Positions 4,885 to 12,129 of a DNA stretch of 20,092 nucleotides are shown here, piece after piece (the stretch's first letter is position 1; each line of letters opens with the position of its first letter). The translations under genes and the position numbers were made by a program. A model generated the notes under the pieces. The model worked only from the letters and a program-made list of their open reading frames with translations, was not told the origin of the DNA and made no database searches. The stretch is taken from assembly GCA_964488025.1 (NCBI GenBank), contig CAZATJ010000012.1:1-20092 (forward strand), written 5' to 3'. Origin of the DNA: UBA1568 sp964488025 (lineage in GTDB: Bacteria > Patescibacteriota > Minisyncoccia > Moranbacterales > UBA1568).

Positions 4885-7500
4885 ATGACCCTGGATCAAA
4901 TCAAACGACGTGACGGTGAATTGGTCACTTTTGATCGTTCCCGCATTGAAAATGCCATCGCGCTCGCCTGCGAAGCGGTCGGCGAAACCGAAAAAGATTT
5001 TATTCCCAAGATGACTGATGACGTGATGAGCGATCTCATTCTCTCTTGCGGGAGCGGTGCCGAAAGCCATATTCCTTCTGTCGAAAAAATCCAGGATCTG
5101 GTAGAAAAACATCTGATGAAAGAAGGGAAGTACGAGATTGCCAAAGCATACATTCTCTACCGCGAAAAACAAAATGAACGACGCGATGAACGCAAGGAGA
5201 AGCTCGTCGAGCAATTCGAACAGCATTCGATGAAGGTCACCAAGGCCGATGGGACCAAAAAACTTTTCGATCTCAAAAAAATCGAGGTGGTCTTCCGTCG
5301 GGCGGCTCTCGGCTATGAGAAGGAGTGCTCGTTCGAAGATTTGATCGAGGCTTTCAAAAAAAATATCGTCAATGAAATAAAAACATCGGATTTGAGCAAG
5401 CTCCTCGTCAAGACCTGTATCGATCTCGTCACGGTAGAAAATATTTTCTGGCAGAATATTGCCGCCCGCATCCTCCTCGGTGACCTCTACAAACAGGCAA
5501 CTAAGAATCGTGATCTGGAGCAGAAGGATATCTATTCGCCGCTGGCCTACAAAAAGCTTTTCGATGATTATATCGAACGTGGGTACTACTACAAAGACTT
5601 CTACCAATACTATTCCGCGGAAGATATCCTCGAAGCCGGCCGACACCTCTCAAGAGACACCGACTTGACGTACGAGTACACGACTGTCGTTTCATTTGTC
5701 AAACGCTATCTCCTCAATCCCAACAAGATTATCCGAGAGTTGCCTCAGGAAATGTACATGTCGGTAGCGCTCTTCCTCGCTATTCCAGAAAAGGCTGAGT
5801 CTCGTCTCGCATTTGCTCTTCAAATTTACAAACACTGTTCGGAACAGCGCATTTCGCTTCCGACACCGACGCTTCTCAACGCTCGCACCAATTACAATCA
5901 GCTCAGTAGCTGCTTCAAAATCAATGTCGACGACGATTTGCGGGCCATCTACCACGCAGTCGAAAATATGGCCCAAATTTCCAAATTTGGCGGCGGAGTC
6001 GGCGTTTATCTCGGCAATATCCGCTCCCGGGGAAGTTCTATTCGAGGTGTCAAAGGAATGTCTGGTGGAGTAAATCCCTGGGTCAAAGTCATTAACGACA
6101 CAGCGGTCGCCGTCAACCAGCTCGGTTCGCGCCTGGGTGCTATCTCAGTCACGCTCGATATCTGGCATCTCGATATTTATGACTTTCTCGATCTTCAGAC
6201 GGAAACCGGGGATATCCGTTCCAAGGCCTTCGATATTTTCCCGGCCGTCTCCATCCCCGATATCTTCATGAAACGACTGAAGGACGATCAGGACATCACC
6301 CTCTTCGACCCGCATGAGGTTGAAAAGCTCTATGGCAAACGCCTTCAGGACACGTTCTGTGAAGCTTTCGAGGAATTCTATGCCACCCTCGAGAGCGATG
6401 CGCGCATCCAAATGAAAAAAACTGTAAAAGCCAAGGATATTTTCAAAAAATTCCTGAAGTCTACGGTAGAAACCGGCATGCCATACGTCTTTTTCCGTGA
6501 TACGGTCAACCGTCTGAACCCAAACAAACATGCCGGAAATATCTATTCCACCCAGCTCTGCACAGAAATCTGCCAGAATACTTCAGCGACAAAATTCCTC
6601 GAGGAATCCATTGAAGATGGAAAAATTGTTATCCGCTACAACCCCGGAGACTTGGTGGTCTGCAATCTCGCCTCCATCAATATCGCCACGGTCTTCGAAC
6701 CCGCGGTCATTGCCGATGTCTTCCCAGTGGTGATGCGCGTCCTCGATAACGTGGTCACCCTCAACTACTATCCGATCAGAGAGGCCGAACGCACCTCGAA
6801 GCGTTACCGGAGCGTCGGTTTGGGCTATCTCGGCCTGGCCGAATACTTAGCTACCCATAAACTGGCTTATGATAGCGAAGCGGCCAGAAAAGAAGTGGAT
6901 CGGCTCTTTGAACGCTATACCTACCATACCTATCGCGCTTCCGTGGATTTAGCCAAGGAACGAGGAGCATATGAACTCTATCCGGGAAGCGAATACTCCA
7001 AAGGAAGCCTCTTGGGACGAACCGTAGAGTGGTTTGAAAAAAACACCCCGAACGCCTCGGAGTGGGCAACGCTGTTTGCCGATATGAAACTCTCCGGCGT
7101 CCGTTTTGCCTATCACACGGCCCCTGCCCCCAATACTTCGACGGCCGGCGTCGTCGGCACGACAGCGGCGCTTCTCCCCATCTATAAGAAGTTCTTCGTC
7201 GAAACAAACCTCTCGGCCCCGACACTTCGGGTTGCCCCAAAACTCTCCAAGGAAAACTTCTGGTACTACAAGGAATACATCAACATGGATATGAATGATG
7301 TCATCGACATGATGGCGGTCATCTACCCCTGGATAGATCAGTCCGTTTCTTTCGAATGGATGATTGACCCGTCCCGCGTCAGCCCAGCCCAGCTCTACAG
7401 CTACTATATGAAATCCTGGGAAGAGGGTATCAAAACCGTTTACTACGTCCGGAGCCTCTCCGCAGAAATCAATGATGGCTGTGTCAGCTGCAGCGGTTAG
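4885..7500 (+). CDS. nrdA: class Ia ribonucleoside-diphosphate reductase, alpha subunit
   Basis: The catalytic subunit reduces ribonucleoside diphosphates to deoxyribonucleotides, using a radical sent from NrdB. The 871-residue protein opens with two ATP-cone domains (about 2-95 and 116-200), the allosteric overall-activity sites. The ten-stranded barrel carries the active-site cysteines: Cys343 (SSCFKIN), thiyl Cys559 with Glu561 (LCTEI) and Cys593 (CNLASIN). Radical-transfer tyrosines Tyr853-Tyr854 lie in KTVYYV, and the C-terminal shuttle pair is Cys866/Cys869 (CVSCSG). The residue two before the thiyl cysteine is Gln557, where E. coli NrdA has Asn437. Spacing to sod is 11 bases and nrdB follows after 57, so the four genes look cotranscribed. 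The start context is AAAACT-ATG without a Shine-Dalgarno. Confidence 0.96.
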   Translation: MTLDQIKRRDGELVTFDRSRIENAIALACEAVGETEKDFIPKMTDDVMSDLILSCGSGAESHIPSVEKIQDLVEKHLMKEGKYEIAKAYILYREKQNERRDERKEKLVEQFEQHSMKVTKADGTKKLFDLKKIEVVFRRAALGYEKECSFEDLIEAFKKNIVNEIKTSDLSKLLVKTCIDLVTVENIFWQNIAARILLGDLYKQATKNRDLEQKDIYSPLAYKKLFDDYIERGYYYKDFYQYYSAEDILEAGRHLSRDTDLTYEYTTVVSFVKRYLLNPNKIIRELPQEMYMSVALFLAIPEKAESRLAFALQIYKHCSEQRISLPTPTLLNARTNYNQLSSCFKINVDDDLRAIYHAVENMAQISKFGGGVGVYLGNIRSRGSSIRGVKGMSGGVNPWVKVINDTAVAVNQLGSRLGAISVTLDIWHLDIYDFLDLQTETGDIRSKAFDIFPAVSIPDIFMKRLKDDQDITLFDPHEVEKLYGKRLQDTFCEAFEEFYATLESDARIQMKKTVKAKDIFKKFLKSTVETGMPYVFFRDTVNRLNPNKHAGNIYSTQLCTEICQNTSATKFLEESIEDGKIVIRYNPGDLVVCNLASINIATVFEPAVIADVFPVVMRVLDNVVTLNYYPIREAERTSKRYRSVGLGYLGLAEYLATHKLAYDSEAARKEVDRLFERYTYHTYRASVDLAKERGAYELYPGSEYSKGSLLGRTVEWFEKNTPNASEWATLFADMKLSGVRFAYHTAPAPNTSTAGVVGTTAALLPIYKKFFVETNLSAPTLRVAPKLSKENFWYYKEYINMDMNDVIDMMAVIYPWIDQSVSFEWMIDPSRVSPAQLYSYYMKSWEEGIKTVYYVRSLSAEINDGCVSCSG

Positions 7501-7544
7501 AACAAGATGAGGGATAATTGATGCAGGACGCAAGATAAAACTTC

Positions 7545-7550
7545 AAGGTG
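7545..7550 (+). promoter_or_regulatory. ribosome binding site of nrdB
   Basis: AAGGTG lies seven bases before the nrdB ATG. It is one of the few recognisable Shine-Dalgarno sequences in the window and fixes the nrdB start at 7558. Confidence 0.6.
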
Positions 7551-7557
7551 AAAAACT

Positions 7558-8601
7558 ATGACCGAAGAAATGCAAAGGAATCTGATGTTCAACCCCAAAG
7601 GGGATGATACCGTCGAAGCACGGACCATCATTAAGGGTACCACTACGGGACTCTTTAACCTGAATGCCACGCGCTATCCGTGGGCCAAGTCGCTCTACCA
7701 AGTGATGATTGGAAACTTTTGGGTACCGGAGAAGGTCTCTGGACTCAAAGACGATGCACGCACTTTCCACTCCGACCTGACCAAAGAAGAACAAACCGCC
7801 TACAAGGGGATTCTTTCCTTTCTCATTTTCCTCGACTCCATCCAGACGGTAAATCTGCCGCACTTCGCCGACTACATCACCTCGCCAGAAGTCAACCTCA
7901 TTCTCGCTATTCAAGCCTATCAGGAAGCGATTCATTCGCAATCCTACGCCACCATCCTCGAGTCGGTGGTCGACAGCGCCGAGCGCGATGAAATCTACTA
8001 CTTCTGGCGTACCGACGCGACTCTCATGGCCCGAAACAAATATATCGGCCAGATCTATCAGGATTTTGTCGACAAACCGTCGGATGAAACGTTTTTCCGC
8101 GGTATTGTGGCAAATTTCCTTCTCGAGTCCATCTACTTTTACAACGGATTTGCCTTTTTCGACACCCTGGTCGATCATATGAAGATGCTCGCCACCGGCC
8201 GCATGATTGCCTATATCCGCCGCGATGAACTCACCCATGTCACCATTTTCGCCAATATCATCCGAGAAATCCACCAGGAATTCCCAAACATTTACAACGA
8301 AGAGCTCATCAAAGAAATGATGGCGGAAGCCGTGAAACAGGAAATTGAGTGGAGTCGGCATATTTTAGGCGACCGTATCCCGGGAATCAACGGGGAAACT
8401 ACCGAGGGATATACCAAGTGGCTGGCTAATAATCGCTTGGCTATGCTCAATATCGCTCCGCTCTTCCCAGACGCCGTTACCAATCCCTATAAACATCTGG
8501 ACCGGCTCCAGGACACCAACGGCGACAAGGGGAACTTCTTCGAGACGACCGTCGTCAACTATACCCAGTCCACCAGCATGAATGGCAGCTGGGACTTCTA
8601 A
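7558..8601 (+). CDS. nrdB: class Ia ribonucleoside-diphosphate reductase, beta subunit
   Basis: The ferritin-like subunit that generates and stores the radical for NrdA. All six metal ligands of the di-iron class are present in 347 residues: Asp93 (LDSIQ), Glu123 and His126 (EAIHSQSY), Glu190 (LESIYFY), Glu224 and His227 (RRDELTH). Tyr130 occupies the position of the E. coli radical Tyr122, so a tyrosyl-radical Fe-Fe or Mn-Fe type activated by oxygen is expected, rather than the Phe-bearing class Ic. The C-terminal tail (NYTQSTSMNGSWDF) keeps a Tyr (335) that may relay the radical to NrdA. It follows nrdA by 57 bases with its own AAGGTG site. No nrdI is seen in the window. Confidence 0.96.
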   Translation: MTEEMQRNLMFNPKGDDTVEARTIIKGTTTGLFNLNATRYPWAKSLYQVMIGNFWVPEKVSGLKDDARTFHSDLTKEEQTAYKGILSFLIFLDSIQTVNLPHFADYITSPEVNLILAIQAYQEAIHSQSYATILESVVDSAERDEIYYFWRTDATLMARNKYIGQIYQDFVDKPSDETFFRGIVANFLLESIYFYNGFAFFDTLVDHMKMLATGRMIAYIRRDELTHVTIFANIIREIHQEFPNIYNEELIKEMMAEAVKQEIEWSRHILGDRIPGINGETTEGYTKWLANNRLAMLNIAPLFPDAVTNPYKHLDRLQDTNGDKGNFFETTVVNYTQSTSMNGSWDF

Positions 8602-8622
8602 TCGAGCTTGTTAGCAAGAAAA

Positions 8623-8653
8623 AGGTTCCGGGGAATACCTCAGGATTTTTTTT
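8623..8653 (+). terminator. possible weak terminator after nrdB
   Basis: An imperfect hairpin AGGTTC...GAATACCT, with a two-base bulge, is followed after a few bases by eight T residues. The stem is weak and the T-tract also abuts the next promoter, so this is tentative. Confidence 0.4.
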
Positions 8654-8662
8654 GAAAAAATG

Positions 8663-8676
8663 TGGTATACTATAAT
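8663..8676 (+). promoter_or_regulatory. extended -10 promoter of the M15-fusion gene
   Basis: TGG precedes TATACT, which overlaps TATAAT, giving an extended -10 with two registers. There is no -35 at proper distance. The leader to the ATG at 8699 would be only about 15-20 bases, U-rich and without a Shine-Dalgarno. Confidence 0.6.
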
Positions 8677-8698
8677 TTAGATATTACTTTTTTTTCTT

Positions 8699-9652
8699 AT
8701 GCTAAAAAATACAAAAATATTTTTCATTGCGTTCGTACTCTTCTTCGTCAGTTTCTCACCATTCATACCCGCGGCACAGGCTCAGCCAACAGGATTACAG
8801 TACCAACTTCTGGAAAAAATTCCCGGAACGGACACTTTGGGAAACGATTTACCCGGATACGTGAATGCCATCTACAAGATAGCCCTCATCGTGGTCACTC
8901 TCTCGGCCGTCCTCATGCTCTCGATCGGAGGATTCATGTATCTCACTAGTGCTGGCAACACTTCTGCCATGGGCACCGCCAAGGGCATCATCTACGATTC
9001 TATCATCGGTCTCGTCATCGCCCTCTCGGCCTGGCTCATTCTCTATATCATCAATCCCGATCTGGTAGAAATCAGCCTGACCGCGCTCCCGCCGGTGACG
9101 ATGACCAGCGCTCCCGCCGCATCCCCAGGGAGCGTCGGCACCCTCCCACCAGCAAGTTCCGTCGAACTTGCGGCTAACATCTTGGCCAGTGGCAACATTA
9201 CTCTCCCTTCGAGCGGAGATTGCAGAAGCTCATCGGGTTTTGTCTCCCCGAGAAGCAATATCAGAAGTATCGCGGATGGAGAACGAGCTGACTACTGCAC
9301 TAACGGCTGCACTTCGGCCGCGATCGGATGTATCACTGAGGGAACAACCCTAAGCAATACTATGCTCAGGGCCATCTGGAGAGTTGGCGGCCCAGCTCCA
9401 GAGGGACTCAATATGAGCTTTACTATCACCAGTATCTCCGGCGGATCACACGCGAATGGATCAACACACTATGCCGGCCGAGGAATTGATATAGTTCCGG
9501 TTACCCAGGCACTCATGGATGCCTTTGTGGCTGCCGGTGCTGCCGCTCCCAATGGCAATGCCGCTTCTATGTGTGAAAATACTCGGGGCGTCAACGTGGG
9601 CTGCGCTTCTGGAAGTGGTGCTGACCATATCCACCTCGTCTTCCCAAACTGA
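8699..9652 (+). CDS. secreted VirB2/TrbC-like two-helix protein fused to an M15-type peptidase domain
   Basis: The 317-residue protein starts with a signal peptide (about 1-28, ending AQA). Two hydrophobic helices follow at about 60-82 and 97-118, joined by a short polar turn (TSAGNTSAMGTAKG), the layout of VirB2/TrbC-like pilins. After a Pro/Ala/Ser linker (130-155) comes a cysteine-rich region (Cys at 175, 200, 204, 211, 292, 302), suggesting an extracytoplasmic disulfide-bonded domain. It contains STHYAGRGIDI (255-265), matching the SxHxxGxAxD pattern of M15 D-Ala-D-Ala peptidases, and DHIHLVF (309-315) near the end. His257, Asp264 and His312 are the candidate zinc ligands. A peptidoglycan-cleaving role at the cell surface is inferred; a non-catalytic structural role is possible. 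It is probably cotranscribed with the propeller gene 29 bases downstream. Confidence 0.75.
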   Translation: MLKNTKIFFIAFVLFFVSFSPFIPAAQAQPTGLQYQLLEKIPGTDTLGNDLPGYVNAIYKIALIVVTLSAVLMLSIGGFMYLTSAGNTSAMGTAKGIIYDSIIGLVIALSAWLILYIINPDLVEISLTALPPVTMTSAPAASPGSVGTLPPASSVELAANILASGNITLPSSGDCRSSSGFVSPRSNIRSIADGERADYCTNGCTSAAIGCITEGTTLSNTMLRAIWRVGGPAPEGLNMSFTITSISGGSHANGSTHYAGRGIDIVPVTQALMDAFVAAGAAAPNGNAASMCENTRGVNVGCASGSGADHIHLVFPN

Positions 9653-9681
9653 TCAAGAACGATCTTTTTATCTGATTCACT

Positions 9682-10824
9682 ATGGCCAAGAAGATTTTTT
9701 ATTTTTCTCTGAGCTTGTTTATCCTGGCACTTATTCTTCTGGGCGCCTACAATTTCGCCTTCAAAAATAACAAAAATAATCCGATTGCCGATCCCACCAA
9801 AAAGACTCTCGAAAAGGAAGCGGGAAATGCTCTCGTAGCGGAAGAAACCGACATTACCAATCCCATCAATGAGAGCATTGTCGGTGCGAGCGTGAGCGAG
9901 GACGGTTTTCTCTACTACTACTCCTCCGACGACCAGGCTATCAAAAAAGCCACTCTCGAAGGCAGGGACAAGACCGTGCTTCTCAGTAACCTTCCGGGCG
10001 TCGTTACTCGAGCGCTCTGGTCAGCTAAACACGACAAGGTACTCCTTCTCATTGACCAGACTGGCGGCGGGCTTCTCTGGTATTTTTCCGACCTCAGAAC
10101 CAAATCACTTACACCCCTCAAAGGGGAGATGTCACGCTTGGCCTGGGATAACCTCGGTGAAAATATTTTCTACCAATATACGGATCCCGGAACCGGGAAA
10201 CGATCCCTCAACATCGCCAATGCTGATGGCAGCAACTGGAAAAAAGTAGCTGATCTCGGCACGGAAGACTCCTTCCTTGCCTCTACCGCACAGAGTAGCC
10301 TGATTTCTTTTTGGAATCGTCCCAGCGCCAAGAAAAAATCCATTTTTGAAACCGTCAGTACCGTGGGGGAAGGGCGCCGCGTGGTTTTTTCCGAACTCTT
10401 CGGAGGTGACTATTCTTGGTCTCCGAACGGGGAAACCCTCCTCGTAAGCGGCAGTAAGGATGCGGATGGATCAGACTTCTCTCTCTATACGGTCAGTGGT
10501 ACCGGGGGGGCGGCAAAAAACCTTTCTCTCCCGACACTCATCTCAAAAACAGCCTGGTCCAAGGATAACCGGACCCTCTACTATGCGCTTCCTGGGGCAC
10601 TTCCGGAAAATACTCTTCTTCCTGATGATTATTTCGGAAAACCGCTTTATACCAAAGACACTTTCTGGAGAGCCGACCTGACGACAGGGAAAAAGACCCG
10701 TCTCATCGACCTCAAAGAAAGTACTCGGGCGTTCGATAGTAGCGACCTTTTCCTTTCTCCGAACGAAGACGCTCTCTATTTTACTGATCGCGCGAATAAG
10801 CGTCTCTACCGTATAGAACTTTAA
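9682..10824 (+). CDS. membrane-anchored TolB/WD40-like beta-propeller protein
   Basis: A 380-residue protein with an uncleaved N-terminal membrane helix (about 5-25, after MAKK), a polar linker, and then repeated blades facing outward. Blade-like repeats are visible as DGFLYYYSSDDQAIKKATL, the AWDNLGENIFYQY segment, YSWSPNGETLLVSG, TAWSKDNRTLYYALP and LSPNEDALYFTDRANKRLYRI, about one per 45-50 residues. This resembles TolB C-terminal/PD40 propellers. No catalytic motif is seen, so a binding or scaffolding role is most likely. It lies 29 bases after the M15-fusion gene and shares its transcript, ending at the 10858-10888 terminator; the two products may act together at the envelope. Confidence 0.75.
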   Translation: MAKKIFYFSLSLFILALILLGAYNFAFKNNKNNPIADPTKKTLEKEAGNALVAEETDITNPINESIVGASVSEDGFLYYYSSDDQAIKKATLEGRDKTVLLSNLPGVVTRALWSAKHDKVLLLIDQTGGGLLWYFSDLRTKSLTPLKGEMSRLAWDNLGENIFYQYTDPGTGKRSLNIANADGSNWKKVADLGTEDSFLASTAQSSLISFWNRPSAKKKSIFETVSTVGEGRRVVFSELFGGDYSWSPNGETLLVSGSKDADGSDFSLYTVSGTGGAAKNLSLPTLISKTAWSKDNRTLYYALPGALPENTLLPDDYFGKPLYTKDTFWRADLTTGKKTRLIDLKESTRAFDSSDLFLSPNEDALYFTDRANKRLYRIEL

Positions 10825-10857
10825 GCCCCGTACTCACCACTCGTACGAGTTGCCCCA

Positions 10858-10888
10858 AACAACCCTCTCTCAAAGGGGTTGTTTTTTT
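10858..10888 (+). terminator. intrinsic terminator between convergent genes
   Basis: An 8-bp stem AACAACCC/GGGTTGTT with a 10-base loop runs into a T-tract (seven consecutive T at 10882-10888). It terminates the propeller gene and overlaps the last codons of the convergent polymerase gene. The minus strand lacks a U-tract after the stem, so it works mainly in the plus direction. Confidence 0.85.
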
Positions 10889-12129
10889 AAAATATTCGGG
10901 AGACCAAGAAAAAAAGGTAAGAAAAAAGCCAGAGCGAGATCGTTCTTGAAATACGGGGTGTCCGCCATTCCATAAACCAGAAAAATAATCAAGATGGCCA
11001 GAAAAAACAGCACAGAGAAACGTTCATTTTTGTCCATTTTCGAAAAAAATGACCGTACCGAAAGAAAAACAAAACGACTCACAAAAAGAAAAAAACCGAA
11101 AAAACCCAGAGCTCCCGTGCTGAGATAAACAGCCAGGTACAGGTTGTGCGGTTCAGGAACAGCCCATTCCAAATACGGAGGAAAGTACCGCTGATATTCC
11201 AAATATGTTTCCTGGAATCGCCCTGGGCCGATACCAAATATTGGATGATCGGAAAGAATCCGCGTTGCCGCTTGCCAAATCATCGCCCGTGAGGCCAGTG
11301 ATGACCGGTTTTGAAATGAGGAAAAGGCCTGCCATTTTTCACTCCCCAACTCCAAAGATAAAAATGTTCCGACGCAGAGAAGGAAGGTTAAAAATATGAT
11401 TTTATCGCTTCTGCGTATCCCAAAAAGAAATATTCTTCCAAGGAAGAAAACCAGGAAGGCAATCATGCAAGCGACCCAAACCCCGTAAGAGTGCGTGAAG
11501 AAAAGAGCAAGAACAATAGCGACCCCGCCAACGAGAAGACTCACACGCTTGAAGACATCGCTCCTCTTGTTTTCTTTGGGAAAGGAGAGTAGGTACAGCG
11601 AAATCAAAATTCCAGGAGCGATAAAAATAGCCAGAAAATTCGGCGAAGGATACATTCCAGACAAACGGCCGTCATACGTCATGATTCCTTGAGCAAAAAA
11701 AATAAGACTGGAGAGCGCGGTCACCGCTAAAGCCGCAAACCAGGCATACAGGAATGCCAGACGCTTTCTTTCTTCCCTTGCCTCTAAAAAAACCATCATT
11801 CCGGCAAGTAAAGGGAAGAAAAACCAAGATTTGAGCATCCCAAAATCATGAAAGAAAAAATGGTTCATGAGAAGGGAGAGTATTGCCCCAGAGAAAAAAA
11901 GTATTGCCCCACTCAAAAAAATACCATCTGGGTAAGGAAAATTATCCCTGTTGAAATTCGAACTTCCACGGTAACGGATGAGGGACGCCACCAAAGCCAG
12001 AAAAATCGCTATTTCTGGCAAATACAAAGGCAAGCCAAAGAAAATTACCTTCGCCTGAGCTAATGGGAGCAAGAGAATGGCAAAGAATAGAAAGAGAAAG
12101 GGGCTATCTTTATACAAGGGTTTTTTCAT
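10870..12129 (-). CDS. O-antigen ligase/polymerase (Wzy/WaaL)-family membrane protein, second copy
   Basis: A polytopic protein of 419 residues with roughly ten to twelve hydrophobic segments. The C-terminal half carries the Wzy_C signature: SRAMIWQAATRIL (280-292) followed by HPIFGIGPGRF (295-305), then the extracytoplasmic loop motif PEPHNLYLAVYLSTGALG with His328. Arg281 and His328 are the likely functional residues. Members join lipid-linked glycans to each other (polymerase), to lipid (ligase) or to protein (PglL-like); sequence alone does not separate these. The ATG at 12129 overlaps the upstream polymerase gene by 20 bases; the frame is open to 12204, but MKKPLYKDS is the better start, directly before the first helix. 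It is the last gene of the minus-strand cluster. Confidence 0.85.
   Translation of the reverse strand: MKKPLYKDSPFLFLFFAILLLPLAQAKVIFFGLPLYLPEIAIFLALVASLIRYRGSSNFNRDNFPYPDGIFLSGAILFFSGAILSLLMNHFFFHDFGMLKSWFFFPLLAGMMVFLEAREERKRLAFLYAWFAALAVTALSSLIFFAQGIMTYDGRLSGMYPSPNFLAIFIAPGILISLYLLSFPKENKRSDVFKRVSLLVGGVAIVLALFFTHSYGVWVACMIAFLVFFLGRIFLFGIRRSDKIIFLTFLLCVGTFLSLELGSEKWQAFSSFQNRSSLASRAMIWQAATRILSDHPIFGIGPGRFQETYLEYQRYFPPYLEWAVPEPHNLYLAVYLSTGALGFFGFFLFVSRFVFLSVRSFFSKMDKNERFSVLFFLAILIIFLVYGMADTPYFKNDLALAFFLPFFLGLPNILKKQPL

Noticed and set aside
4813..5646. 277-residue open frame on the minus strand
   Set aside because: It is the antisense shadow of nrdA; composition is Phe/Ile/Asp-rich as expected from reversed codons, with no recognisable domain.
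7543..8361. 272-residue open frame on the minus strand
   Set aside because: It is antisense to nrdB, whose ligand residues are all conserved; no domain is visible.
10839..10850. 12-base palindrome ACTCGTACGAGT before the terminator
   Set aside because: A 12-base palindrome is expected by chance in 20 kb at a low but real rate; it has no hairpin loop and no clear role beside the obvious terminator.
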